Counted from the stretch's first letter, positions 39,301 to 47,808 are shown. The stretch is DNA of 64,000 bases from Bacteroidetes bacterium GWC2_46_850 (GCA_001768325.1 MENQ01000025.1:79519-143518), one strand, 5' to 3'. Program-made: numbers and translations. Notes: a model not told the origin generated them from the letters alone.

Positions 39301-39471
39301 GGATTTCTTCCCATGGCGGTGTCAACCTCTGCCGGAGCCGAGGTACAACGTCCTTTGGCAACAGTCGTAATTGGCGGCCTGATCACATCTACCTTCCTTA
39401 CAATGATTGTGTTGCCATTGTTATATGGCTACTTTATGGACGATAAACGCAATAAAAAATATCTGTTCTGA
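36331..39471 (+). CDS. CzcA/CusA-family heavy-metal RND efflux pump (pump 2)
   Basis: Predicted product is 1046 residues, standard for the family. It begins 'MLDKIIHFSVSHKLVIILF' and has 'SVGAVPDITNNQVQVITTS' in the first periplasmic loop. The TM4 motif is 'LDFGIIIDGGVIVAEF', of the DFG...D type typical of divalent-cation (Zn/Co/Cd) pumps but ending in Glu-Phe where Glu-Asn is usual. 'FTQPIEMRFNELVTGVRSD' also matches CzcA-like proteins. It is divergent from the His-rich gene and pump 1. A -7 element TACATTTG (36295-36302) lies 28 bases before the start. Its adaptor gene overlaps the stop codon. Confidence 0.9.
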   Translation: MLDKIIHFSVSHKLVIILFVLTVIIFGLFSVSRLSVGAVPDITNNQVQVITTSTNLSTQDVEQYITMPVELVMANLPGVQEIRSVSKFGLSVVTIVFDESLGTYLPRQLIAEKITEASENIPEGFGKPFMGPVTTGLGEIYQYILDVKPEQKDRYTIAELRTMQDWIVKRQLSGITGVVEVNTWGGYLKQYEVAINPEILHSLDITLLEVFEALKNNNDISGGSYIEKDNQSYFIRGDGSIQSLDDIRNVVIKTRNGSPVLIRDIATVQFGHATRFGAITANGEGEKVMGQVMMLKDADSQSVIRAVKARVEAVQQSLPEGVFINPIVDRSELIGRTTFTILENLLIGILIVILIVVLILGNMRTALIIASIIPLSLLFTLSMMYLFRIDANLMSLGALDFGIIIDGGVIVAEFVALQLNRNYGMLRQLPAGQRYPFINKITMDATSKMMNSAIFGQLIILIVFLPILTLSGVEGKMFRPMALTFGFAVIGASIFGMTWLPVASALFMKPKEENRNNQSRLMKLAYKTYHPSIQWACQHKKAILILSVTLLASAVIIFPRLGAEFTPTLDEGDFVIQPVLKTGTSLEKTIEMTTRMERILKENFVEVNQIVSRIGAAEVPTDPMSMEEIDMIIRLHPRKKWVNAKNKEELADQFKEALSVFPGIEYEFTQPIEMRFNELVTGVRSDIAIKVFGEDLDYLADKAVEIGRLAETIPGAADVIVEKTAGLPQMRVSYKRDKLAYYGVSIATLNQYLRMAFGGEATGTIFEQERRFDLVVRFRDDFRQDIENIRQMFVKLPDGNQTRLSELADITYSTGPAKISRDNTRRRVVVSVNVRNRDLQSVVKDIQQTVEEKVSLQSGYYLEYGGQYQNLTNAASRLIVVIPIALALIFLLLNFAFSSIKESLIIFSAIPLSVVGGVLALWIRGMPFSISAGVGFIALFGVAVLNGIVLIEHFKELHESHPNMKMHDLIIQGSMGRLRPVILTASAAALGFLPMAVSTSAGAEVQRPLATVVIGGLITSTFLTMIVLPLLYGYFMDDKRNKKYLF

Positions 39472-40634
39472 TGAGAAAAAAATACGAGCACGTAATCCCC
39501 TCCCTGTGTATCGTGATGCTGCTTACCGCTTGCGGAGGCGGATCATCGCAGAGAGACGGCACACAGCCGGCTACAAAAAACGATTCTGCATGGATTCATG
39601 TCACAGGTGTACAGTTTGAAGCAATGGGTATGCAACTGGGCACCCTCCGGAATCTCTCTTTCTCGGGAAGATTGAGGGTGAACGGGCGAATCATCTCTTC
39701 GGTAAACGGACAGGCGCAAATTGGCAGTCGGCTTTCAGGAACGATCCGCCATATTTCCCGCGAACCGGGAGATTTTACAACTGCAGGCAGTCTGCTCTGT
39801 ACCGTGGAGAGCAACGAATTTTTGGAGTTTCAACAGGACTTTATCGATATAAGTGCCAGACACGGAGAAGCCAGATTGGCATACGAACGCCTGAAAACTC
39901 TTTACGCCGACACCATCACATCCAAAAGGGAACTGGTAGCAGCCGAAAGTGCTTATCAGGGTCTTTCTGCCAGGTATCAGGGAATGAAGCAACGGCTGGT
40001 CCTTTTGGGCGTGAACCCGGATAATGTTGAAAAAGGGAAGCTTCAGCCACTGCTGAACATCACTGCGCCAATCAGTGGACACGTCACCCGGATAGATTGT
40101 ATGCCGGGAGAGTATGTCACACCCGATAAAAGCCTGATGAGGATGGTTGATCAGAACAGTCTGCATCTGCAGCTTGATCTGTATGAAAAGGATATACCCA
40201 GATTGACTACGGGACAGCCGGTTGAATTTTATCATCCCGACAATCCGACAAAAAAATACCGTGCACATCTTACACAGATAGGGAAGGCAACCGACCCTGA
40301 CAAGAAAACCATCACCTGCATTGCCAATTTTGAACAGCATGACGGAGCATTTATTCACAACCTGTACGTCGTAGCCGATGTGATCCTGACTGAACAAAAC
40401 GGAAAAGGGATACCGGAACATGCACTGGAGACCTCCGGTGAAACGGAACGAATTTATTTGCTGGCCAAGAGGGAGGGTGACGACTACTATTTCAAACCTC
40501 TTGTGGTGATTACTGGAATGCGGTCGGAAAATTATGTGGAGATACTGAGTGATGTACCCGATCGGGAGATCCTGATTGAGGGTGCTTACCACCTTCCCGC
40601 AGCTCCCGGATCTGATATCGATAAAGAGCGTTGA
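39471..40634 (+). CDS. RND efflux periplasmic adaptor (HlyD/CzcB-type lipoprotein, pump 2)
   Basis: Predicted product is 387 residues; the ATG shares a base with the pump stop (TGATG), so translation is coupled. The lipobox 'MLLTACGGG' is at residues 16-24. The lipoyl halves are 'SRLSGTIRHISREPGDFTTA' and 'ITAPISGHVTRIDCMPGEYV', separated by a helical hairpin (about 120-180). Unlike the pump 1 adaptor it lacks a His-rich N-terminus, which suggests a different metal or a partner metallochaperone (inference). No CzcC/TolC-type gene follows. Confidence 0.9.
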   Translation: MRKKYEHVIPSLCIVMLLTACGGGSSQRDGTQPATKNDSAWIHVTGVQFEAMGMQLGTLRNLSFSGRLRVNGRIISSVNGQAQIGSRLSGTIRHISREPGDFTTAGSLLCTVESNEFLEFQQDFIDISARHGEARLAYERLKTLYADTITSKRELVAAESAYQGLSARYQGMKQRLVLLGVNPDNVEKGKLQPLLNITAPISGHVTRIDCMPGEYVTPDKSLMRMVDQNSLHLQLDLYEKDIPRLTTGQPVEFYHPDNPTKKYRAHLTQIGKATDPDKKTITCIANFEQHDGAFIHNLYVVADVILTEQNGKGIPEHALETSGETERIYLLAKREGDDYYFKPLVVITGMRSENYVEILSDVPDREILIEGAYHLPAAPGSDIDKER

Positions 40635-40705
40635 GCCTCTTCGCTCTATACTTTTTTCTCATTTTTGCATATTTATGATTACTTTTGTATCATAAAGTGA
40701 AATCG

Positions 40706-41230
40706 ATGAAAGAAGACAAGAGTCAGCTGTTGAATTATGCAATGTATGCCGGCATTTTTCTCGGGCTTTTTTGGGTATTTAAGTACCTTTTCGTGGTGAT
40801 TGGAGTAAAATATCCGGCAGTGAATTTTTTGGGGACGTTACTTAGCGTAGGTACACCCATCCTGCTATTTGTATTTCTGGTAAGATACAATAAGGGATTG
40901 TCTGACGGGAAGATGAGTTACTGGCATGGCGTTCAATTTTCCATTCTACTCTTCTTTTTTGCTTCCATCCTCGAATCGATGGTCGTTTTTATCCATGTAC
41001 AATGGATTGATCCAACCTTCATTGCCAATCTGTTCGAAAGCATGACCGAACTGGCAGAAACCATCGACATCAGTGACTCACTTGTCGCCCAGCTGAACGA
41101 ACAACCTCTCCCCTCCCCATTCGACTATGTATTTAGCAACGTAATCATGGCTGACGTCTTTCTGGGGTTATTTCTTTCGTTGTTTATCGTTCCGCTGGCC
41201 ATACGCTACAAACAGCAAAAAAACATATAA
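40706..41230 (+). CDS. DUF4199 domain-containing membrane protein
   Basis: The track start at 40685 is a TTG; ATG at 40706 ('MKEDKSQLLNYAMYAGIFLG') gives 174 residues with four membrane helices at about 10-30, 38-58, 72-95 and 145-167. It matches the Bacteroidetes DUF4199 family, which usually precedes a DPM1-like glycosyltransferase, as here (10 bases to the next start). Function is unknown; the tight pairing suggests an envelope-glycan role (inference). Confidence 0.82.
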   Translation: MKEDKSQLLNYAMYAGIFLGLFWVFKYLFVVIGVKYPAVNFLGTLLSVGTPILLFVFLVRYNKGLSDGKMSYWHGVQFSILLFFFASILESMVVFIHVQWIDPTFIANLFESMTELAETIDISDSLVAQLNEQPLPSPFDYVFSNVIMADVFLGLFLSLFIVPLAIRYKQQKNI

Positions 41231-41240
41231 TTATTGATTG

Positions 41241-42191
41241 ATGGATATATCTGTTGTCATACCGTTGTACAATGAGGAAGAGTCGCTGAAGGAATTATAC
41301 AACTGGATTCAGCGTGTCATGCAGGAAAATGGTTACTCTTACGAGATCATTTTCGTGGATGATGGAAGCAGCGATCGCTCCTGGGAGATCATCAAAGAAC
41401 TCAGCGTGGAATCTGACAGGGTGAAAGCCATTAAATTCCGCCGCAATTACGGCAAGTCGCCCGCCTTACATTGTGCCTTTCAAAAGACCCAGGGGAATGT
41501 GATCATCACCATGGATGCCGACCTGCAGGACAGTCCCGATGAAATTCCGGAACTCTACCGCATGATCTTGGAAGAGGGTTATGACCTTGTATCGGGATGG
41601 AAAAAGAAAAGATACGATGACAGGCTGACCAAGAACCTTCCTTCAAAGCTCTTCAACGCCACTGCTCGCAAGGTTTCAGGAATAAAGATACACGACTTTA
41701 ACTGTGGCCTGAAAGCTTACAGTAAATCGCTGGCTAAAAGTATCGAAATCTATAATGATATGCACCGGTATATTCCCGTGTTGGCAAAGAATGCGGGATT
41801 CTCCAAAATCGGCGAGAAGGTGGTGCATCATCAGGCAAGGAAATATGGAAAGAGCAAGTTTGGTGCCAACCGTTTTATCAACGGCTATCTCGATCTGATG
41901 ACACTCTGGTTTCTGAACAGGTTTGGAAAAAAGCCGATGCATTTCTTCGGACTTTGGGGCAGCGTGATGTTCTTGTGTGGTCTTGCTGCCATCATTGTGG
42001 TCGGTGCGATGAAGCTGTACGATATGCATCACGGCAACCCATACCGTTTGGTAACGGAGTCTCCTTATTTTTATATCGCACTCACCACAATGATCCTGGG
42101 TACATTGCTTTTCCTTGCCGGTTTTTTGGGTGAACTGATTTCCAGAAATTCTTCCGAACGGAACTTTTACCGGATTGAAGAAGATATCTGA
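41241..42191 (+). CDS. Family 2 glycosyltransferase, polyprenyl-phosphate sugar transferase type
   Basis: Predicted product is 316 residues. The GT-A domain has 'VVIPLYNEEESLKELYNWI', 'FVDDGSSDRSW' and the metal-binding 'ITMDADLQDSPDEIPEL'; 'RNYGKSPALHCAF' is typical of DPM1/GtrB-like enzymes. Two membrane helices close the protein ('LWGSVMFLCGLAAIIVVGAM', 'TTMILGTLLFLAGFLGELI'). Such enzymes transfer a sugar from a nucleotide donor to undecaprenyl phosphate on the cytoplasmic side. Donor sugar is unknown. Coupled to the DUF4199 gene upstream. Confidence 0.9.
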   Translation: MDISVVIPLYNEEESLKELYNWIQRVMQENGYSYEIIFVDDGSSDRSWEIIKELSVESDRVKAIKFRRNYGKSPALHCAFQKTQGNVIITMDADLQDSPDEIPELYRMILEEGYDLVSGWKKKRYDDRLTKNLPSKLFNATARKVSGIKIHDFNCGLKAYSKSLAKSIEIYNDMHRYIPVLAKNAGFSKIGEKVVHHQARKYGKSKFGANRFINGYLDLMTLWFLNRFGKKPMHFFGLWGSVMFLCGLAAIIVVGAMKLYDMHHGNPYRLVTESPYFYIALTTMILGTLLFLAGFLGELISRNSSERNFYRIEEDI

Positions 42192-42249
42192 CCAATCCAA
42201 TATAGAGAATGGTGACATCTCTTTATTTTAGAATAAATTGTATTTTCAC

Positions 42250-43263
42250 ATGAGAACAAACAACGTTCATGCATCGTTTCTGACCTTCTTGATTACATTG
42301 CTTGTATCCTGCGGCCCCAGCAAAAAAGAATATACTTACCATCAGGACCAGGGAGAAATATTTACCACCGGGTATCACATCAAATACGCCTTCTCCAGGT
42401 CGCTGAAAGAGGAAATTGTAGCCGAATTTGACCGGTTTAATCTGTCACTGAATCCCTTCATGGACAACTCCATCATCTCAAAGATCAACCGCAATGAACC
42501 GGTCAAGCCGGACTCGTTGTTTATCAAAGTATTCCGGAAATCGATGGAGGTATCCCGTCGATCGGGTGGCAAATTTGATATCACCGCCTCCCCGTTGATC
42601 AACGCCTGGGGATTCGGATTTCAAAATATGGACAGCATCACCCCGGAAATTATCGACAGCCTGAAGATGTTTGTAGGATTTGATAAAATTTCGATGAATG
42701 AGGATGGAGAGATCATCAAAACCGATCCGCGGGTGACCCTGAACACATCAGCCATAGCCAAAGGCTACGCCTGTGATGTGATTGCCGATCTGCTGGAGCG
42801 GCATGGCATAGAAAATTACATGGTGGAAATCGGCGGTGAGATCACTGCCAGCGGGGTGAATGATAAAGGAGAGTGCTGGCGCATCGGTGTGGATAAACCC
42901 ATTGACGATCCCCTCGGTATGCAACATGAACTGCAAGTGATACTTTCACTCTGTAACAAGGCGATGGCAACCTCTGGCAACTACCGTAATTATTATGTAA
43001 AAGATGGTAAAAAGTATGCCCACACCATCGATCCGCACACCGGTTACCCATCTCAGCAGGATATCCTGGGAGCAACGGTGATTGCCGATGACTGCATGAC
43101 GGCCGATGCCTATGCGACAGCATTCATGGCCATGGGTATGCAACGGTCGAAAGAGGTTTCAAAAGAGCTCCCCGGCTTATACTACTATTTTATCTATGAG
43201 AAACCCGACAGCACCCTCGGCATTGAATATTCCGACAACTTTGAACAGTTTTTCACCCATTGA
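42250..43263 (+). CDS. apbE: FAD:protein FMN transferase (ApbE) lipoprotein
   Basis: I prefer the ATG at 42250 over the TTG at 42238; the product is 337 residues with lipobox 'LITLLVSCG'. ApbE hallmarks include 'GGKFDITASPLINAWGFG', 'LNTSAIAKGYACDVIADLL', 'YMVEIGGEITASG' and 'HTIDPHTGYPS'. The enzyme moves FMN from FAD onto Thr residues of exported or membrane flavoproteins such as NqrB/C and RnfG/D. No target protein is encoded nearby, so it probably serves respiratory subunits elsewhere. The porin-like gene follows 57 bases later. Confidence 0.92.
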   Translation: MRTNNVHASFLTFLITLLVSCGPSKKEYTYHQDQGEIFTTGYHIKYAFSRSLKEEIVAEFDRFNLSLNPFMDNSIISKINRNEPVKPDSLFIKVFRKSMEVSRRSGGKFDITASPLINAWGFGFQNMDSITPEIIDSLKMFVGFDKISMNEDGEIIKTDPRVTLNTSAIAKGYACDVIADLLERHGIENYMVEIGGEITASGVNDKGECWRIGVDKPIDDPLGMQHELQVILSLCNKAMATSGNYRNYYVKDGKKYAHTIDPHTGYPSQQDILGATVIADDCMTADAYATAFMAMGMQRSKEVSKELPGLYYYFIYEKPDSTLGIEYSDNFEQFFTH

Positions 43264-43320
43264 TCGTTGCACACTCAACCCGAATTGATTTATTTAATAC
43301 AACTTTTACTTTACAAGACT

Positions 43321-44331
43321 ATGCGAACGTTACATTTATGGTCATTTCTTTCTCTTTTATCTGTTTGCTCATTTTCATTATCCGCGCAGGACACCGACAG
43401 TGTGAACTACCCGAATTTCAAGGTCGACGGCACCTTGAAAAATAAGTTTGAGCGCGCCACCGACACCGGCATGTCGCGTTTCTCCGTGCGCAACTCGCGC
43501 GTGGGTGTTCGGGGTAATATCAACACCTATTCCTCTTACCGGGTACAGGTAGAACTAAGCAACGAAGGGAAATTCAGTGTCCTGGATCTGAGTGGTACCT
43601 TGAAACCCGTGGACGGACTCTCCCTGACATTGGGACAAACCAGCATCCCGCTGTTCAACTCCTACATCGTGAGCCCTTCTGAAATGATGTTTGCCAATCG
43701 CGCCTTTCTCGGAAAATATTTTTTGAGTACACGCGATCTGGGTGTACATGGAAAATATGCATTCGACGCCGGCATGATACCTGTTACAATTGAGGCAGGA
43801 CTGTTTAATGGCAACACCATCAATAATCCTGTGTGGAAGAATAGTCTGTCTTCCGGTGGTCGCCTGGAGTTGGGAAGCATGAAAGGTCTTCGCTTTACGG
43901 CCAAAGTATATGATTACCCCAATAACGACACGACGCACTTTGTTCTTTATGGGGCAGACCTGCGTTACAAGGCTGAAAACTGGAGGGTGGAGGCAGAAAT
44001 TATGAAGAAAAAGAGCAAGACAATTCATCACAATGATATGCTCTCCTGGTATTTGCAGTATGCCCTTGACGTACCCATTCAGAGCAGGATGTTTGAATTT
44101 ATCAGGCCCGCCGTTCGCTGGGACGCCATTGATGAACGGAAGGATGAAGCTGGTTTCGATGTCAACCGTCTTACAGCTGGAATTGGTTTCGGGTTCAACC
44201 AAAAGCAATTTTCTTCCATCCTCCGGTTCGATTATGAATGGTACTTTGTAGATCATGAAATGCAGATTTTTTCAGCAAATGAGGAGATGGATGCTGATAA
44301 ATTTACCGTAGAACTACTATTTACATTTTAA
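43321..44331 (+). CDS. Porin-like outer membrane beta-barrel protein (phosphate-selective porin O/P type)
   Basis: The ATG at 43321 ('MRTLHLWSFLSLLSVCSFSL') opens a proper signal peptide; the earlier start at 43267 adds an unlikely leader. The mature protein (about 315 residues) is built of alternating strands and ends in 'KFTVELLFTF', with the C-terminal Phe of outer-membrane barrels. 'FSVRNSRVGVRGNINTYSSY' and 'LSLTLGQTSIPLFNSY' resemble the OprO/OprP-like porins. Substrate is unknown. It lies between apbE and the DUF1080-type gene, on the same strand with short gaps. Confidence 0.75.
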   Translation: MRTLHLWSFLSLLSVCSFSLSAQDTDSVNYPNFKVDGTLKNKFERATDTGMSRFSVRNSRVGVRGNINTYSSYRVQVELSNEGKFSVLDLSGTLKPVDGLSLTLGQTSIPLFNSYIVSPSEMMFANRAFLGKYFLSTRDLGVHGKYAFDAGMIPVTIEAGLFNGNTINNPVWKNSLSSGGRLELGSMKGLRFTAKVYDYPNNDTTHFVLYGADLRYKAENWRVEAEIMKKKSKTIHHNDMLSWYLQYALDVPIQSRMFEFIRPAVRWDAIDERKDEAGFDVNRLTAGIGFGFNQKQFSSILRFDYEWYFVDHEMQIFSANEEMDADKFTVELLFTF

Positions 44332-44348
44332 TAACGATAGAGAAAATC

Positions 44349-45734
44349 ATGAAAAAGATGCTGCTACACATGCTATTCCTCATGTTGATCGTGACAGGAA
44401 TGGAATCGTGCTCGGACAATCAATCGCCCCGTTCTCTCTTTCAGGGAAAAGACAGTGACCAATGGACAAGCCGGGGCAATGTAACCCTCGATAATCAGCT
44501 TCTCGTGCTGAACGATGAAGCATCCATCACCCTAAAAAAAGGAAACTTTGAAAATTTTGAACTCAATGTCACCGCCCGCACTGTCGACAAGGGAAAAGGA
44601 TCCATAGCCTTCCATACCGATCAGGAAGGAGCGAAAGGTTATCAGGTATCAATCAATAACGACAACGAAAGTCCAGTATGGTGGACAAAAACCGGAAGTC
44701 TGCTGGCAGTCCGCAATCTTACCAAATCTATTGTAAAAACCAATGAATGGTTCGACCTGCAAATCCGTGTTAACGGAAAAAAAATCACGGTATTCCTGAA
44801 CGGATTTCCGGTGGTGGAGTATACGGAACCCGCACAACCCTACCGCACGGCTCATAATGCAGCACAGTTGCTTTCTGCCGGCACCTTTGTGATACGAAGT
44901 AGCGAAGGCACCATCGAAATAAAATCGATCTCTGTGACTCCCTTGAACGACAACGATGAGATTACAAAACAGTTGGAAGCAGCCATAGACGAGACAACAG
45001 ATCCGGTCATCAGACTGCATCAGGAAAATTTTCCGGTACTCGATTACCACGTTCACCTCAAAGGAATAACAGCCGATCAGGTAGCAACCCGCTCGAGGCA
45101 ACTGGGTATAAACTACGCACTTGCTCCTAATTGTGGTATAGGTTTCCCCATTACCAATGATGCAGAAGTGCTGGAATACCTGGACGCAATGAAGGGACAG
45201 CCGTTTATCCAGGCAATGCAGGGCGAAGGCAGGGAATGGCCCTCAACTTTTTCAAAAGAGGTACGTGACCGGTTCGATTATGTTTTTACCGATGCAATGA
45301 CATTTACCGATACCAAAGGACGCCGTACAAGGCTCTGGATTCCCAAGGAAGTGTTTGTAGAAGACGAGCAGGCCTACATGGATCTGATTGTACAAAAGAT
45401 CGTGGATGTGATGCAGGAGCCAATGGATGTGTATGTGAACCCCACCTTTCTGCCGGAGGTGATGAGTGACCGTTATGATTCATTCTGGACGGAAGCACGC
45501 ATGGATAAGGTGATTGCAGCCATGGTATCGACAGGAAAAGTACTGGAGATCAACAACAGGTATAAGATCCCCAATCAGGCCTTTATTCAAAAAGCGAAAG
45601 ATGCGGGATTAAAATTCACTTTCGGCACAAACAATGCCGATGGAGATTTTGGTAAGCTGGAATACTGCATTAAAATGAAAGAGCTTTGTGGTCTCACCGC
45701 AGCAGACATGTATAAACCAATTATCAAAGATTAG
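44349..45734 (+). CDS. Lipoprotein with DUF1080 (sugar-binding/3-keto-disaccharide hydrolase-like) domain and C-terminal PHP-like domain
   Basis: Predicted product is 461 residues; 'LIVTGMESCSDN' gives a lipobox. Residues about 30-200 form a concanavalin-like DUF1080 domain ('LFQGKDSDQWTSRGNVTLDN', 'WFDLQIRVNGKKITVFLNGF'). From about 230 a different domain starts with 'FPVLDYHVHLKG', a D-x-H-x-H metal motif of PHP/amidohydrolase-type phosphoesterases, with later 'GKVLEINNRYKIPN' and 'KFTFGTNNAD'. The combination suggests binding and hydrolysis of an extracytoplasmic glycan-like substrate, but no reaction can be assigned. It probably ends the plus-strand run from apbE. Confidence 0.78.
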   Translation: MKKMLLHMLFLMLIVTGMESCSDNQSPRSLFQGKDSDQWTSRGNVTLDNQLLVLNDEASITLKKGNFENFELNVTARTVDKGKGSIAFHTDQEGAKGYQVSINNDNESPVWWTKTGSLLAVRNLTKSIVKTNEWFDLQIRVNGKKITVFLNGFPVVEYTEPAQPYRTAHNAAQLLSAGTFVIRSSEGTIEIKSISVTPLNDNDEITKQLEAAIDETTDPVIRLHQENFPVLDYHVHLKGITADQVATRSRQLGINYALAPNCGIGFPITNDAEVLEYLDAMKGQPFIQAMQGEGREWPSTFSKEVRDRFDYVFTDAMTFTDTKGRRTRLWIPKEVFVEDEQAYMDLIVQKIVDVMQEPMDVYVNPTFLPEVMSDRYDSFWTEARMDKVIAAMVSTGKVLEINNRYKIPNQAFIQKAKDAGLKFTFGTNNADGDFGKLEYCIKMKELCGLTAADMYKPIIKD

Positions 45735-45779
45735 ATCTGATGTGTACAAATTGGCTGCTCGGGTAGTACCAAAGAAAAA

Positions 45780-45800
45780 GCCATCTCAACATGAGATGGC
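45780..45800. terminator. Bidirectional terminator between the DUF1080 gene and rpsP
   Basis: GCCATCTC AACAT GAGATGGC is an 8-bp perfect hairpin with CTTTTCTTTT on one side and an A-rich run (AAAGAAAAA) on the other. It lies between convergent genes and can serve both. Confidence 0.8.
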
Positions 45801-45829
45801 CTTTTCTTTTAGTAGTATGTTGTCATTTT

Positions 45830-46489
45830 CTATTCAGCATCTTCCTTCTTTACATCCTCAGCAGGTGCTTCTTCAACGGGTGTTTCAGCCTTTACTTCTT
45901 CTGCGGGTGTTTCTTCAACCGGAGCCTCGGCTTTTTCTGCCGCTACAGGTGCTTCTTCAACAGTTACTTCTTCTACAGGAGCCTCAACAGCTTCTTCCAC
46001 TTCAGCAGCGGGAGCATTGGCAGCCTGTTCTTCGGCCTTCTTCTTAGCCAAAGCCTCTGCACGAGTTTTGTTTACCTCCTTTTCAGCATCCAGTCTTGCT
46101 TTCTCTTCAGCGCGTTGCTTTTCAGCATCTTTGCTCTTGAGCGATTGTGTGGCCTGTTGTTTGTTGTTTTTCCAGGCTTCAAATCTTTTTTCAGCTTCCG
46201 CTTCGTCGAAAGCGCCTTTTGTGACACCGCCAAGCAGGTGCTTCTTCATCAGGACCCCTTCGTCCGATAAAATATTGCGAACGGTGTCTGAGGGCTGCGC
46301 CCCCGTTTGCAGCCAATACAAAGCTCTGTCGAAATCTAAAGTGATCGTAGCAGGATTCGTGTTCGGGTTGTATGAACCAATCCTTTCAATATACTTTCCA
46401 TCTCGTGGAGCTCTGCTATCTGCAACAATGATCTGGTAGAAAGGATAATTTTTGCGTCCCCTTCTTTGTAAACGTAATTTTGTTGCCAT
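45830..46489 (-). CDS. rpsP: Ribosomal protein S16 with long acidic C-terminal extension
   Basis: Predicted product is 219 residues. The first 80 or so are canonical S16 ('[20 protein letters not shown]', '[18 protein letters not shown]', '[20 protein letters not shown]'). After a Lys/Glu/Ala helix (about 100-150) the tail becomes a Pro/Glu/Val/Ala low-complexity run built on variants of '[20 protein letters not shown]'. Extended S16 is known in Bacteroidetes; this one is at the long end as far as I recall. The role of the tail is unknown. A good -33/-7 promoter lies 41-71 bases upstream. Confidence 0.93.
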   Translation of the reverse strand: MATKLRLQRRGRKNYPFYQIIVADSRAPRDGKYIERIGSYNPNTNPATITLDFDRALYWLQTGAQPSDTVRNILSDEGVLMKKHLLGGVTKGAFDEAEAEKRFEAWKNNKQQATQSLKSKDAEKQRAEEKARLDAEKEVNKTRAEALAKKKAEEQAANAPAAEVEEAVEAPVEEVTVEEAPVAAEKAEAPVEETPAEEVKAETPVEEAPAEDVKKEDAE

Positions 46490-46529
46490 TTAGTAGTTCT
46501 TTTAATGAGTAATTTTGTATTTGCGGATG

Positions 46530-46560
46530 CAAAGGTACCATTTTTTCCCTGTCTCACAAA
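46530..46560 (-). promoter_or_regulatory. Bacteroidetes-type promoter of rpsP
   Basis: On the minus strand TTTG (46560-46557) and TACCTTTG (46537-46530) are separated by 19 bases, an exact match to the -33/-7 consensus. The rpsP ATG at 46489 is about 40 bases downstream. Confidence 0.8.
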
Positions 46561-46705
46561 TTAAACGACATAAAATTTTTCATTATAAAAACACAAACAA
46601 TGGCGGATTTTTTCATATATTAGTAAAATTTTCAGAAGTTGTTCCCGACAAGCAGGGTGTGTAGCAAACGGATTTTCATAACCATCTCTTAACTAATATT
46701 ATACA

Positions 46706-47783
46706 ATGAGTATTCAATTGTATCTTTTTTTTGCCATCGGAGCATTCTGGTCATCATTTGTACTGTCCTTACTATTTCTTTTCACTACTGTCTCCAAGAT
46801 CCAACAACTGGAAAACTACAAATCAGCAAAACGAATGATGGCTTTTGCCTATTTACTGTTTTGTATCATTAGCCTCTATGAGATAATCATTAGACTAAGA
46901 GGAATAAATTTGCCCACCTTTAGAACATCTATTCTTATTTTTGCAACCTTCCAGCTTTATCTGTTTGCGCACGTCAACACCTCACTGATCGACTTACGGT
47001 ATCTTTCAACCAAAAAGTTACTCTATCATTTAATACCGGTAGCAATTTTATCGCTTTTGAATCTGGGATCTTACGGGGGACATTGGAAGGGCAATTACTC
47101 CAATATATTGTATTATAGCTTATTATTATTTTATACCATTTCTATTATATTTACTGTCATCATTTTTTTCAAGCATTATTGGAGTTACAAAAAGAAATTT
47201 AATAATTATTTTTCCGGAAATAATAGGGATCATTTACGGTGGGTTTATCATGCCAATATTTGCATATTAATGGCAAGCATTGCTGTGATTCTGTTTTGTA
47301 TATTTTCTGAAGAAGTAAACGTCATATTCCCTTCATTGGCCATTCCATTTTATACGTTTTATGCCATTCATTTTTTTAAATTATTCAAACATTTTCAAAT
47401 ACGTACAACCCATCGTCGCGGAAGCAACAAATAAAAGTATAAGAGCCTCATCAATAACATTTTCACAAATAGAAAAATCCATCGGAGAATGGGAAAAAAA
47501 GAAGTTATATTTGAACCCCGACCTGACCATTGCGATTGTTGCATCGCAGATATCCACAAACAGGACGTATCTTTCCAGCTATCTGAATACATACCGACAA
47601 ATGACTTTCAATGAATGGATAAACAGACTACGCATTGAAGAAGCAAAAAATATCATCACAGCCAACAAACATGTAACATTGGATGATATTTGTGAAGAAA
47701 TAGGTTATGCTGACAAAAGTTATTTCAGCAAGTGTTTTCAACGATATACCGGAATGACCGTGAAGCAATGGAAGAGTATATGA
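46706..47783 (+). pseudogene. Membrane-anchored AraC-family regulator, interrupted by a frameshift at a T7 tract
   Basis: Two ORFs of the track (46706-47434 and 47361-47783) are halves of one gene. The first encodes about seven membrane helices (from 'LYLFFAIGAFWSSFVLSLLF'), the second the DNA-binding part with two AraC helix-turn-helices ('DLTIAIVASQISTNRTYLSS', 'TLDDICEEIGYADKSYFSKC'). The frame changes at TTTTTTT (47371-47377). With six T residues the protein reads on as 'YAIHFLNYSNIFKYVQPIV' to a 358-residue product of normal layout. Whether this is decay, slippage or a sequencing error cannot be decided here. It is AT-rich and lies just upstream of the hybrid regulator and fimbrial genes. 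Confidence 0.85.
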
Positions 47784-47808
47784 TTATAAGTTAAATTATT
47801 ATTTTGTG

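Noticed and set aside
39735-40592. 285-residue minus-strand ORF
   Set aside because: Antisense shadow of the HlyD-type adaptor, whose frame has clear lipobox and lipoyl motifs.
46706-47434. Stand-alone seven-helix membrane protein
   Set aside because: The second ORF supplies exactly the missing DNA-binding domain in the neighbouring frame, and the switch point is a homopolymer, so one broken gene is the simpler explanation.
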